37,502 bases of DNA from NCBI GenBank assembly GCA_031291275.1, contig JARLJJ010000366.1:1-37502 (forward strand), given 5' to 3'. Origin of the DNA: Formivibrio sp. GTDB lineage: Bacteria > Pseudomonadota > Gammaproteobacteria > Burkholderiales > Chitinibacteraceae. Below, one piece after another: positions 25,636-33,512 of the stretch; position 1 is the stretch's first letter, and each line of letters begins with the position of its first letter. The position numbers and the translations under genes are program-made. Below the pieces are notes generated by a model. It was not told where the DNA came from and searched no databases. It saw nothing but the letters and a program-made list of their open reading frames with translations.

Positions 25636-25663
25636 AACCACCCGGAAAATTCCGGGTGGTTTC
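25636..25663 (+). terminator. Rho-independent terminator after the second glycosyltransferase unit
   Basis: AACCACCCGGAA (25636-25647) and TTCCGGGTGGTT (25650-25661) form a near-perfect 12-bp stem followed by T-rich sequence, with a run of A on the 5' side. It separates the glycosyltransferase unit from wbaP. Confidence 0.9.
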
Positions 25664-25701
25664 ATGAATAAAAGCACTTTTCCAAGCATTTGAGGATTTA
25701 A

Positions 25702-27159
25702 ATGGCAGTTCAACATCACGCCGAGAAGGCCAAACCCTGGCTGGCTCTGGCCGATTTTCTGGCTCTGATGCTGGCATTTGCCGGCGCAGTCGTTTTGTTG
25801 GTCATGTTGCGCGGACATCGCATCGGGCCTGGATTCGTTTATTGGTGGAAAGTAGAAGGTGAACAGCAAGCGTTGGCCTTTCTCTTCCTCACGTTACTGA
25901 CGGTCAGTACCTTCTGGTGGCGTGGCCATTACAGCTTGCGCCTGCCATTTTGGGACGAGCTGCTGGAAATCCTCAAAAGCCTGGTTTTGGCTTCACTGCT
26001 CAACGGGATGGTGGTGTTGTTTGCCAAGTGGCCCATTTCGCGTTTTCTCTGGCCGGTATCGTGGGGATTGGCATTGATGCTATTGCCGCTGCTGCGCTCG
26101 AATATGAAAGCCCAATTGCTCAAATGGGGGCAATGGCAATTACCCACGGTCATTATCGGGGGCGGTCAAAACGCTGTGGATGCCTGGCAGGCGATGCAGA
26201 GTGAACCTTTGCTGGGTTTTGATGTGCGTAATTTCATCGCAGTCAATGGTCTCGGTCCAGCCCAGCTTGAAGTGGCAGCGGATCGCACCCTGCCAGTGGT
26301 ACGGCTGGCGGCGGGTGAATTACTGCCTTGGCTGGAAAGCCAGAATCACCCGCACGTCACCATTGCGGTGAACGAGGATGAGCTGCGGACACTACAAGTG
26401 GAAATCGAGCTCCTGAGCCTGCATTACAAGGATCTGCATGTAATCCCGCCGCTGGCAGGACTACCCTTGTTCGGCGTGATCGCCAATCATTTCTTCAGCC
26501 ACGAAGTACTGATGCTGCGCGTGCGCAACAATCTGGCCACGCCATCGCTGATGGTGTTGAAGCGCATCTTTGATTTCTTTGGCGCATGCTGCGGCCTGCT
26601 GCTGCTTTCACCACTCTTTGCTTATGTGGGCTGGCAGATAAAACGCCAGGGGGGGCCGGGCGGGGTGTTCTTCGGCCATGTCCGCGTGGGCATGAACGGC
26701 AAATTATTCAAATGCTGGAAGTTCCGCACCATGGTGCACAACTCGAAGGAAGTGCTCGAACAGCTGCTTGCCAGTAGCGCCGAAGCCCGTGCCGAGTGGG
26801 ACAAGGATTTCAAGCTGAAGAACGATCCGCGTATCACGCCAATTGGCGCATTCCTGCGCAAGACCAGCCTCGATGAGATTCCGCAACTATGGAATGTCCT
26901 GAAGGGTGAAATGAGTCTGGTCGGCCCGCGCCCTATCATCGAAGCCGAGCTGGAACGTTACGCCGAACGTGTTGATTTCTATCTGGAAGCCCGTCCCGGC
27001 TTGACCGGGCTGTGGCAAGTATCCGGCCGCAACGAAACCACCTACGCCGAGCGCGTGGCGCTCGACGCGTGGTACGTGAAGAACTGGAACCTGTGGTACG
27101 ACATCGCGATCCTGTGCAAGACGGTGCGTACGGTTTTGACCGGCAAGGGCGCTTATTAG
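25702..27159 (+). CDS. wbaP: WbaP-type undecaprenyl-phosphate sugar-1-phosphate transferase
   Basis: Starts repeat-unit synthesis by moving a sugar-1-phosphate (galactose in the type enzyme) from UDP-sugar to undecaprenyl phosphate. It has 485 residues. Four N-terminal membrane helices lie at about 12-130. A central Rossmann-like domain follows (about 145-285, LPTVIIGGGQNAVDAW). The re-entrant helix is at about 293-315 (FDFFGACCGLLLLSPLF), and the catalytic bacterial sugar transferase domain runs to the end. Key blocks are FKCWKFRTMV, RKTSLDEIPQLWNVLKGEMSLVGPRP (catalytic Asp-Glu) and RPGLTGLWQVSGRN. The full five-helix architecture favours WbaP over shorter PglC-type enzymes. The ribosome site is GAGG. 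galE nearby is consistent with UDP-galactose as donor, which is inferred. WcaJ-type glucose transferases look similar. Confidence 0.9.
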   Translation: MAVQHHAEKAKPWLALADFLALMLAFAGAVVLLVMLRGHRIGPGFVYWWKVEGEQQALAFLFLTLLTVSTFWWRGHYSLRLPFWDELLEILKSLVLASLLNGMVVLFAKWPISRFLWPVSWGLALMLLPLLRSNMKAQLLKWGQWQLPTVIIGGGQNAVDAWQAMQSEPLLGFDVRNFIAVNGLGPAQLEVAADRTLPVVRLAAGELLPWLESQNHPHVTIAVNEDELRTLQVEIELLSLHYKDLHVIPPLAGLPLFGVIANHFFSHEVLMLRVRNNLATPSLMVLKRIFDFFGACCGLLLLSPLFAYVGWQIKRQGGPGGVFFGHVRVGMNGKLFKCWKFRTMVHNSKEVLEQLLASSAEARAEWDKDFKLKNDPRITPIGAFLRKTSLDEIPQLWNVLKGEMSLVGPRPIIEAELERYAERVDFYLEARPGLTGLWQVSGRNETTYAERVALDAWYVKNWNLWYDIAILCKTVRTVLTGKGAY

Positions 27160-27184
27160 TTTCTTTCGAGCTTAGCTCATTCTA

Positions 27185-27305
27185 GTAGGCGAGCGAGCCA
27201 AAGCAGATTGCAGGAGGCCGGAGCACAGGAACCGGAATGTACATGTGAGTACATGAGGATTCCGAGCACCACCCGACTGCAAGATGCAAAGGCGCAGCCG
27301 CCTAC
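27185..27305. repeat. 121-bp element with nested inverted repeats (candidate structured RNA)
   Basis: Outer arms are GTAGGCG (27185-27191) and CGCCTAC (27299-27305). Inside, GCC-AAA-GCA-GA-TTGCAG (27197-27213) faces CTGCAA-GA-TGC-AAA-GGC (27277-27293). The helices GCC/GGC, GCA/TGC and TTGCAG/CTGCAA are thus separated by symmetric GA/GA and AAA/AAA internal loops. Further in are GGAAT (27234-27238) and ATTCC (27259-27263), enclosing the hairpin ATGTAC / GTACAT. The element spans the gap between convergent wbaP and the phosphatase gene and includes the phosphatase stop codon. It could also help end both transcripts. No protein is encoded. Confidence 0.65.
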
Positions 27306-28216
27306 TTCGAATACTTGCGAATCGCCATTTGAATCTCGGCGATAGCCTTCTCGATATCGTCCTCGGTGACTTCGGCCGGCCCATCGTCTGCACTCAAATG
27401 ACTGATATGCGTGCTGATCGTATTGGCATCCAGCTTCTGGGTCGAAATGAAATCGTGCTCTTGTTTTGCCGATTCATCATCGTCATGCCAATTCAGCGCA
27501 ATGGCAGAAAGATTATCGCTATCGCGTCCTCCGCGTATTTCAGCTCGATCCATGAGCTGCGGCAAAGCAAACAAGACCGGGAAATCGTTCAGAAAATGGG
27601 TAAATTCTTCTTCTGCCAGTACGCCCCATAAGCCATCAGAGCACAACAACAACGTATCCCCATCCAACAACACTATCTTGCCTCCGGACTCAATCTCAGG
27701 CGGATAGTAGCCCCCCAGGCAGGTATAGACCTTGTTCCGCTCGGAATGGCTCTTGGCTTCTTCAGCCGTGATCAAGCCGGCATCCACCATCTTGCGCACT
27801 TTGGAATGATCCCGGGTACGGGCAACGATTTTCTCTTCGCGCACCAGATACAGGCGCGAATCCCCCACATGCGCCCAGTAAGCGATGCCGTCCTGCACCA
27901 GACACGCCACACAGGTCGTGCGCGGGATTTCCACCATGTGATGGTTGGAGGCATAGTTGAAAATCGCATCGTGACACAGGTTAAGCGTTTCGCTCAGAAA
28001 CTGCGCCGGGCGTGGCAACACCGGCTTGGCCCGCTTCTGAAATTGATCACAAATCAGTTCGACGGCGATTTGTGCAGCCACCTCGCCATGCAGATGTCCG
28101 CCCATGCCATCGGCCACCACCATCAGCAGCGCATCCCGGCTATAGGAATACCCCACCCGGTCCTCGTTATACTTGCGACCGCCCTTGCGGCTGTCTTGAT
28201 AGATGGTGAATTTCAT
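27302..28216 (-). CDS. PP2C-family serine/threonine phosphatase
   Basis: A 304-residue metal-dependent phosphatase that reverses Ser/Thr phosphorylation, most likely by the kinase encoded just upstream. The N-terminus QDSRKGGRKYNEDRVGYSY holds the first PP2C motif with its metal Glu/Asp (N-E-D). VVADGMGGHLHGEVAA (Asp36) is motif 2. AHVGDSRLYLVREEKI, TRDHSKVRKMVDAGLI and LLCSDGLWGVL are further motifs, and GGRDSDNLSAIAL supplies the last metal Asp-Asn pair. About 60 C-terminal residues after the domain are acidic and helical, without known function. It overlaps the kinase gene by 4 bp, so the pair is translationally coupled. Confidence 0.93.
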   Translation of the reverse strand: MKFTIYQDSRKGGRKYNEDRVGYSYSRDALLMVVADGMGGHLHGEVAAQIAVELICDQFQKRAKPVLPRPAQFLSETLNLCHDAIFNYASNHHMVEIPRTTCVACLVQDGIAYWAHVGDSRLYLVREEKIVARTRDHSKVRKMVDAGLITAEEAKSHSERNKVYTCLGGYYPPEIESGGKIVLLDGDTLLLCSDGLWGVLAEEEFTHFLNDFPVLFALPQLMDRAEIRGGRDSDNLSAIALNWHDDDESAKQEHDFISTQKLDANTISTHISHLSADDGPAEVTEDDIEKAIAEIQMAIRKYSK

Positions 28217-29187
28217 CGGCTTTCTTCTGCAATAGGCCGGGTCATGTTAAGCCATGCGCGCTTGAACATATTCAGCCTGATAACTTTCTTTACCGGACTG
28301 GAGCGTGGCGCCAGCAACATTTTTTGCAACTGATGCACGCTTTGCGGCCGTTCATTGTGATCGAGCCTCAAGCATTGTTCGATAATGGCGAGCAACTCCG
28401 GCGAGTACCGGTCACCAAAAGCCGCTTCAATCTTGAGTGGCTTAGGATCCTTTTCGCGCGCTTCAGCCGACGGTGGCGGTAGACCGGCAATGCAGGCATA
28501 CATCGAGGCGCCAATCCCATAGATGTCGGTCCACGGCCCCATCGGTTCAGTGCGTCGATATTGCTCTGGCGCGGCAAAACCTGGCGTATACATCGGAGCC
28601 AGGCGGCCATAATCGCCACTCAGGGCTTGGCGCGCCGAACCGAAATCCAGCAGCAACGGCGTCGTATCCTTGCGGATATACAAATTGGCCGGCTTGATAT
28701 CCAGATGGAGCATCTTGTGCAAATGGACTTCGCGCAGGCCACTAAGCAGCTGATAAAACACATGGCGGATCAGCTCTTCACTCACGCCCTCGCGGTCACG
28801 CTTGAGCTGGATTTCCTTCTGCAGAGTGCGGCCACGCTCATAATCCATCACCATGTAGACGGTTTCGTTGGCGCGAAAGAAATTGATTACACGCACGATA
28901 TTCGGATGGCTGATGCGCGCGAGCGTTTTGCCCTCTTCAAAGAAACATTTCAGTCCGTGCTTGAATAGCACGGCACTGCCTTCACTATTGTTGGCTTGAA
29001 CCAATGCATCGTTTTCACGGCGTAGCGCCAGCGAGTTGGGCAAGTATTCCTTGATCGCGACGGGGTAATCATTTTCGTCGTGAGCCAGATAGACAATACT
29101 GAACCCGCCCGCTGAAAGCAGCTTGGCAATGGTGTAGTTCTGTAACTGGTAACCGCGTGCGAGCGGTTCAACGCTTGGGTTCGCCAT
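28213..29187 (-). CDS. Hanks-type serine/threonine protein kinase
   Basis: A 324-residue eukaryotic-like protein kinase. The glycine-rich loop is degenerate (LLSAGGFSIVYLAHD). Lys46 is in VAIKEYLP, the catalytic loop HLDIKPAN is at 161-168 (Asp163), DFG is at 181-183 and APE at 206-208. The subdomain XI Arg is in NERPQSVHQL. The set is complete, so it should be active. No transmembrane sensor or PASTA domain is present, so it looks cytosolic, unlike PknB. KEYLP matches the group of short proteobacterial kinases paired with PP2C phosphatases next to yicC. Start is the ATG at 29187. The gene is divergent from yicC across a 116-bp gap in which no clear consensus promoter was found. Confidence 0.93.
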   Translation of the reverse strand: MANPSVEPLARGYQLQNYTIAKLLSAGGFSIVYLAHDENDYPVAIKEYLPNSLALRRENDALVQANNSEGSAVLFKHGLKCFFEEGKTLARISHPNIVRVINFFRANETVYMVMDYERGRTLQKEIQLKRDREGVSEELIRHVFYQLLSGLREVHLHKMLHLDIKPANLYIRKDTTPLLLDFGSARQALSGDYGRLAPMYTPGFAAPEQYRRTEPMGPWTDIYGIGASMYACIAGLPPPSAEAREKDPKPLKIEAAFGDRYSPELLAIIEQCLRLDHNERPQSVHQLQKMLLAPRSSPVKKVIRLNMFKRAWLNMTRPIAEESR

Positions 29188-29303
29188 CCTTGGGGATTCG
29201 CTATACTCTGGGTATTCGATGGTGAATTTTGGGTTTTGGTACGGGGAAAGTAAAGAAACTCCGTATATGAAGTCAGTGTATCAACAATCAGAATGGAAAA
29301 AAC

Positions 29304-30173
29304 ATGATCTACAGCATGACCGGCTACGCCAGTGCACAGCGCGAATGGCCACAAGGCACACTTTTGGTTGAACTGCGTGCCGTCAACCATCGGTTTCTCG
29401 ACGTGTCGCTGCGTCTGCCGGAGGAGTTTCGCGCACTGGAAAGCCCGATTCGCGAAAAACTGGCGGCAAGACTGAATCGCGGCAAAGTGGAATGCCGTAT
29501 CGCCTTCAATTCACAACAAGGCGTGGATTCCTCCAACCTGCAGCTGAATCGCACCTTGGCGGGAAGCCTGCTCAACCTTGGCCGGGAGCTCTCCGCCCTC
29601 GCCCCGGAGGCGCGAGCGCTGTCGGTTGGCGAAGTGCTGCGCTGGCCCGGCGTACTGGCCACCGATGCCCTGCCACCAGAAACCCTGCAAGCCACAGCAC
29701 TGACTTTGCTCGACACCGCGCTTGAGGATTTTCTCGCCAACCGCGCTCGCGAAGGCGAAAAGCTTGCTGGCCTGTTGCAAGACCGCGCAGCACAGATGGA
29801 AGTGCTGGTGGAAAAAATTCGCCCGCGTTTGCCCCAGATCGTGTCAGATTACGAGGCACGCCTGACCCAGCGTTTCATTGACGCGCTCGGCGGCCAGGAT
29901 GATGAACGCATTCGCCAGGAGATCGTGATGTTCGCCCAGCGTATCGACGTGGCCGAGGAACTCGATCGCTTGACCGCCCATATCAGCGAGCTGCGCCACA
30001 TCCTGAAAAAGGGCGGCAACGCCGGCAAGCGCCTGGATTTCCTGATGCAGGAGCTCAACCGCGAAGCCAATACCTTGGGCTCCAAATCCGTTGCAGTGGA
30101 AAGCAGCCGCACGTCGATGGAGCTCAAGGTCTTGATCGAACAGATGCGCGAGCAAGTACAAAACATTGAATAA
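29304..30173 (+). CDS. yicC: YicC-family endoribonuclease
   Basis: A 289-residue member of the YicC/YloC family; the E. coli protein has been reported as an endoribonuclease involved in small-RNA (RyhB) decay. The start MIYSMTGYASAQRE is the universal N-terminus of the family. LRAVNHRFLDVSLRLPEEFR is the YicC N-terminal domain block. The C-terminal DUF1732 part has GKRLDFLMQELNREANTLGSKS, which is nearly invariant. A Gly/Ala-rich helical segment lies between. In many betaproteobacteria gmk and rpoZ follow directly; here a terminator and an integrase follow, indicating insertion of a mobile element. Confidence 0.95.
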   Translation: MIYSMTGYASAQREWPQGTLLVELRAVNHRFLDVSLRLPEEFRALESPIREKLAARLNRGKVECRIAFNSQQGVDSSNLQLNRTLAGSLLNLGRELSALAPEARALSVGEVLRWPGVLATDALPPETLQATALTLLDTALEDFLANRAREGEKLAGLLQDRAAQMEVLVEKIRPRLPQIVSDYEARLTQRFIDALGGQDDERIRQEIVMFAQRIDVAEELDRLTAHISELRHILKKGGNAGKRLDFLMQELNREANTLGSKSVAVESSRTSMELKVLIEQMREQVQNIE

Positions 30174-30201
30174 TGTTTCACTGCGTATCACTGCAATTCA
30201 C

Positions 30202-30236
30202 AAACCCGCATTCCACAAGGTATGCGGGTTTTTTCT
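30202..30236 (+). terminator. Rho-independent terminator after yicC
   Basis: AAACCCGCAT (30202-30211) and ATGCGGGTTT (30222-30231) form a 10-bp stem with a 10-nt loop, followed by a T run. It marks the end of the native yicC transcript at the border of the mobile region. Confidence 0.92.
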
Positions 30237-30281
30237 TGCTCCTTCCCGTATCATGGCGTAGCATCAAATTGCGGATTTACC

Positions 30282-30334
30282 TAGTACACCTATAAGTACC
30301 CCGTTGCTTGGCAACGCTTGATTTAGGTGTACTA
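30282..30334. promoter_or_regulatory. Nested palindrome before the integrase gene (possible attachment or operator site)
   Basis: TAGTACACCTA (30282-30292) and TAGGTGTACTA (30324-30334) are perfect 11-bp inverted repeats. Between them CGTTGC (30302-30307) and GCAACG (30311-30316) form a smaller palindrome with a TTG centre. It ends 15 bp before the integrase start codon. The position suits the element's attachment region or an autoregulatory site for the recombinase; it also could fold as a cruciform in the leader RNA. Confidence 0.6.
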
Positions 30335-30349
30335 CAAAGAGGTACGGAA

Positions 30350-31609
30350 ATGGCGAAGCTAACCGACATGCAAATTAAGGCTTGGATACAGGCCGGAGAA
30401 CATTTCGAACTGCGAAGCGATGGGAATGGGCTTGGGCTGCGTTACCGCGATAGCTACGCCATTCCTGTATGGGTTTTGCGTTACTCAATCAATGGCAAGC
30501 AGCGCCCTATGGTGCTGGGCAGTTACGCCGATCTATCACTTGCCGATGCCCGCAAGACCGCCAAGGAAATGAATGCCCGTATCGCCTTGGGTTATGACGT
30601 TGCCGCAGAAAAGCAGACCCGCAAAGCAGAGGCATCTGCTGCGATTGAGGCCGAGAAAGCAGCCATTACCGTAGGCCAACTGGCCGATGAATACTTTGAG
30701 CGCATGATTCTTGGTCGCTGGAAGCATCCCAATATCGTCCGTGCCCGCATTGAGAAAGACATCAAGCCCAATATCGGCAAGCTCAAGCTGGATGAAGTGA
30801 AACCACGCCATATCGACGCCATGCTGCAAGCTATCGTGAAGCGAGGAGCGCCAACAATTTCCAACGATGTGCTGCGCTGGATTCGCCGCGTGTTCGATTA
30901 CGGCATCAAACGGCAAATGATGGAAGTGAACCCGGCCAGCGCCTTTGATCTGTCGGACGCAGGCGGCAAAGAAGATTCGCGCAGTCGTGCCTTGTCGCGT
31001 GACGATCTGGCGAAACTGTTTGAAGCTATGCCGAACGCCAAAGGGTTCAGCGTGGAAAACGATCTGTCGATCAAGCTGCTGTTGCTGCTGTGTGTGCGGA
31101 AGATGGAACTACTTGCCGCCCGCTGGGATGAGTTTGATTTACCTGCCGCCATCTGGCACTTACCCCAAGATCGCACCAAGACCGGCGAAGCGATAGATAT
31201 ACCTTTGCCCGCGCTGGCTCTGGAATGGCTGGAAACGCTGAAACGATTGGCCGGGGCTAGTCCGTATGTGCTGCCCGCACGAAAGATGCAAAGCCGGATG
31301 CTGCCGCATGTGTGTGAATCCACCCTGTCTGTGGCACTCGCCAAGGTCAAGCATGTACTGGAGCCGTTCACGATCCACGATTTGCGCCGCACTGCCCGCA
31401 CCCACTTGGCCGCACTGGGCGTGTCATCTGACGTGGCAGAACGCTGTCTGAATCATAAGCTCAAAGGCGTGGAAGGGATCTACAACCAGCACGACTATTT
31501 CGACGAACGCCGCGATGCTTTGAACAAATGGGCGGGGCTGTTGGACGCACTGATTACCGGCAAACCCTACAACGTGATACCGATCAAGGGCCGCAAGAAA
31601 ACGGCTTAA
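30350..31609 (+). CDS. P4-type tyrosine recombinase (integrase)
   Basis: Catalyses site-specific integration and excision of a mobile element. It has 419 residues from the ATG at 30350. Order of parts: DUF4102-type arm-binding domain (about 1-100), core-binding SAM-like domain (about 105-205), catalytic domain (about 215-400). The active-site set is visible: Arg250 (LLLCVRKMELLAARWDEF), probable Lys277 (DRTKTGEA), His343 and Arg346 (FTIHDLRRTARTHLAALG), His369 (RCLNHKLKGVEG) and Tyr378 (GIYNQHDY), nine residues after His369. All are intact, so it is probably active. It points away from yicC and into AT-rich sequence with phage/plasmid-like genes. A further in-frame ATG at 30308 lies inside the palindrome and is less likely. 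Confidence 0.95.
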   Translation: MAKLTDMQIKAWIQAGEHFELRSDGNGLGLRYRDSYAIPVWVLRYSINGKQRPMVLGSYADLSLADARKTAKEMNARIALGYDVAAEKQTRKAEASAAIEAEKAAITVGQLADEYFERMILGRWKHPNIVRARIEKDIKPNIGKLKLDEVKPRHIDAMLQAIVKRGAPTISNDVLRWIRRVFDYGIKRQMMEVNPASAFDLSDAGGKEDSRSRALSRDDLAKLFEAMPNAKGFSVENDLSIKLLLLLCVRKMELLAARWDEFDLPAAIWHLPQDRTKTGEAIDIPLPALALEWLETLKRLAGASPYVLPARKMQSRMLPHVCESTLSVALAKVKHVLEPFTIHDLRRTARTHLAALGVSSDVAERCLNHKLKGVEGIYNQHDYFDERRDALNKWAGLLDALITGKPYNVIPIKGRKKTA

Positions 31610-31837
31610 ATTGGTGCACGACCGATCTGCATGATTCCGGCTCGGTATCACCCACTGATTACCTCCCAGCACATCCGGAACAACAGAATCAGGGAATGAC
31701 ATAGCTTTGCGCAGATGCTAACCAACGTGCATCTTTCCTTAAGCTTGTGACTTCGTAACTCTCATTTTTGGTGTAAAATTTTCCACAAACCCCTCTCGAT
31801 TTTCTTAAATAACCACTCGCTACCAGCTGAGGCCCCC

Positions 31838-32722
31838 ATGCAGGAAGATGTTGATTTTGATTATCTTCATGAAGTCACACTTCCAATACAAGATGACGTA
31901 AAGGTATTTGGTGTTGGTCTTTTATTTGATGCAATAGTTGAAGAAAAACAACCATGCATTCACAACAGCAAAGCAGCTAACCCCTTACCTTCATCTGATC
32001 GGACAAATATCAATATTGAAAATATTGCTACGAATACAGCAACAGAATCAATACAGAATTGCAAGTGCGCGGAATGCCACTTTTTAAAACGTTGCACTTA
32101 TTACAGAAATGAATATAAGCAGTACTTGGCAAGAAACATCGTCACTTTAGTAAAAAATGGCGATATTGAATTGTGGAACATGTTTGCGCAAAAGAAAAAA
32201 GTGTTCACTGACAATTACGATCCATACCTTGTTTCATGGACAACAAACATTTTCAGGAATGATGCAATAAAATTCTGCAAAAAAGAGAGAATTCTCTTAC
32301 GGTTTCAATCCCAAAAAGCGCAAGTAGTAAATCAAGAAATGCAAGCAACCAATAAAGAAACTAAAACAATTAATCAAGATGATAATAAGAATGAAAAATC
32401 AAATAAGCAAAAATCAGGGAATTTAATTCCTGGTAAATGCCCAAGGGTTTATATTAGAAAGTTGGTTGTTAAAGCCGCATGGGAAATTGAATGTGAAACC
32501 GGCTCCAAGGCAAGTGCAAGAAAGGTTATTGAAATATTGAAACGCTGGCGCGATGATGGGACGTATACAAATTTACAAGCAAGTACGGGCAACAGTGTTA
32601 AATGGTGTACTAATAAGGGAAAAGAACATTATTTTGATGTCAAAAATTGTGGCGACGCATTAAATGATTGGCATAAAACTCGCATAGATGGTCAATCGTT
32701 CGATAGTTCTGAAATTTGCTGA
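31838..32722 (+). CDS. Hypothetical protein with Cys cluster, AT-rich
   Basis: No family recognised. It has 294 residues. An N-terminal acidic segment (MQEDVDFDYLHEVTLPIQDD) is followed around residue 74 by a Cys cluster, CKCAECHFLKRC (C-x-C-x2-C-x5-C), which could bind zinc. A helical stretch (YRNEYKQYLARNIVTLVKNG, WNMFAQKKKVF) and a very Lys/Asn/Gln-rich linker (about 160-200) come next. The C-terminal half contains PRVYIRKLVVKAAWEIECETGSKASARKVIEILKRW, which looks like a helical DNA-binding region, then KWCTNKGKEHYFDVKNC. Strong AT bias fits a mobile-element gene. A role in replication control or regulation of the element is a guess from position, facing the putative replication gene. Confidence 0.75.
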   Translation: MQEDVDFDYLHEVTLPIQDDVKVFGVGLLFDAIVEEKQPCIHNSKAANPLPSSDRTNINIENIATNTATESIQNCKCAECHFLKRCTYYRNEYKQYLARNIVTLVKNGDIELWNMFAQKKKVFTDNYDPYLVSWTTNIFRNDAIKFCKKERILLRFQSQKAQVVNQEMQATNKETKTINQDDNKNEKSNKQKSGNLIPGKCPRVYIRKLVVKAAWEIECETGSKASARKVIEILKRWRDDGTYTNLQASTGNSVKWCTNKGKEHYFDVKNCGDALNDWHKTRIDGQSFDSSEIC

Positions 32723-32791
32723 TCCTATCTTCATCCAATTAGCGTCTCTTCACGAGTTCGCTTACCCGCACCTATTCTATCCATCACTGTC

Positions 32792-33427
32792 TTAACGCAT
32801 CTCCCCATGCCCAAACGTCCGGAAGCGCTTCAGGCTTTCAGGCAACACCGCACGTAACTGCTGTTCTCCTTTTTCCACGTCTTTGAGCAGGTACGTGGAT
32901 ATCCAAGCCAAGTTTTCACGCATGACTACGTCGTTGCGATGGACCATCCCCATGCCGACTGGTTGCCCCAGTCTTGCCAGATTATATTTATCGTCATTGC
33001 AGCTGCGGTAGTAGCCTGTGCCACCAGTGATAGCGTCCCGCCAATACTGTCCAATTAAATGCCCTATCGGCTCATCGCGATTTGATTCATGCCCATCGAA
33101 TAGGAAAATGCAGTGGTAATGAAACCCCTTGTCCATACCCCATTCCAATCCCCAGATATGACCTATTTTGTTTTTGAATATTCTATTGCACCGACTATTG
33201 TTCAGTAGGCGTTGAAAGCATTCTCGAGCATATTCAGCATCGTATTGCCCCTGCGCCCCAACTCTAAACGAAAGGTCGATCCGAACAACCAACAACTTAG
33301 ACCGCTTCCCGAACAACCAGTTAATGTAATTGATCAGACTGGTAAAGTTGCTGTCTTCTTGGTAATCCCAACTTTGAACATTGAAACGTTCTTGTGCTGA
33401 AAATGTTTCTTTGGTGTAGTTAAACAT
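32792..33427 (-). CDS. Inovirus Gp2 / YagK-YfjJ-type putative replication protein
   Basis: A 211-residue protein resembling the YagK/YfjJ C-terminal domain family, also called inovirus-type Gp2. Members are related to HUH rolling-circle initiators. The His-hydrophobic-His motif is at 103-105 (GFHYHCIFLFDGHE), and a candidate nicking Tyr is in AWISTYLLKDVEKG (about 175-187). LLVVRIDLSF near the start is the conserved first strand. RCNRIFKNKIGHIWGLEWGMDKG precedes the HUH-like motif, as in relatives. If it acts as suggested it would nick the element's origin and start rolling-circle replication. It is convergent with the Cys-cluster gene. Its upstream leader contains a terminator-like hairpin. 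Family name is from recall of motifs; the catalytic role is inference. Confidence 0.75.
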   Translation of the reverse strand: MFNYTKETFSAQERFNVQSWDYQEDSNFTSLINYINWLFGKRSKLLVVRIDLSFRVGAQGQYDAEYARECFQRLLNNSRCNRIFKNKIGHIWGLEWGMDKGFHYHCIFLFDGHESNRDEPIGHLIGQYWRDAITGGTGYYRSCNDDKYNLARLGQPVGMGMVHRNDVVMRENLAWISTYLLKDVEKGEQQLRAVLPESLKRFRTFGHGEMR

Positions 33428-33487
33428 GATTTTCTTCTTGATGGTTAATGGATGGAAAGAAAGAAGCTGCGTATTGATCTACAAATG

Positions 33488-33512
33488 AAAACGCCATCCT
33501 TTGGGGGATGGC
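33488..33512 (-). terminator. Hairpin with T run in the leader of the Gp2-like gene
   Basis: GCCATCC (33493-33499) and GGATGGC (33506-33512) form a 7-bp stem with a 6-nt loop. On the minus strand it is followed by GTTTTC. It lies about 65 bp upstream of the Gp2-like start. It may end an upstream minus-strand RNA or act as an attenuator. Confidence 0.5.

Noticed and set aside
28213..30173. Toxin-antitoxin interpretation of the coupled kinase/phosphatase pair
   Set aside because: Both proteins carry full-length, well-known signalling domains, and the locus is a core arrangement rather than mobile.
30174..30349. tRNA gene as the integration target of the integrase
   Set aside because: No cloverleaf or tRNA 3' end was found between yicC and the integrase; the target seems to be the intergenic region.
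31779..31787. TTTTCCACA, a DnaA-box-like sequence downstream of the integrase
   Set aside because: Single inexact copy in AT-rich DNA; expected by chance.
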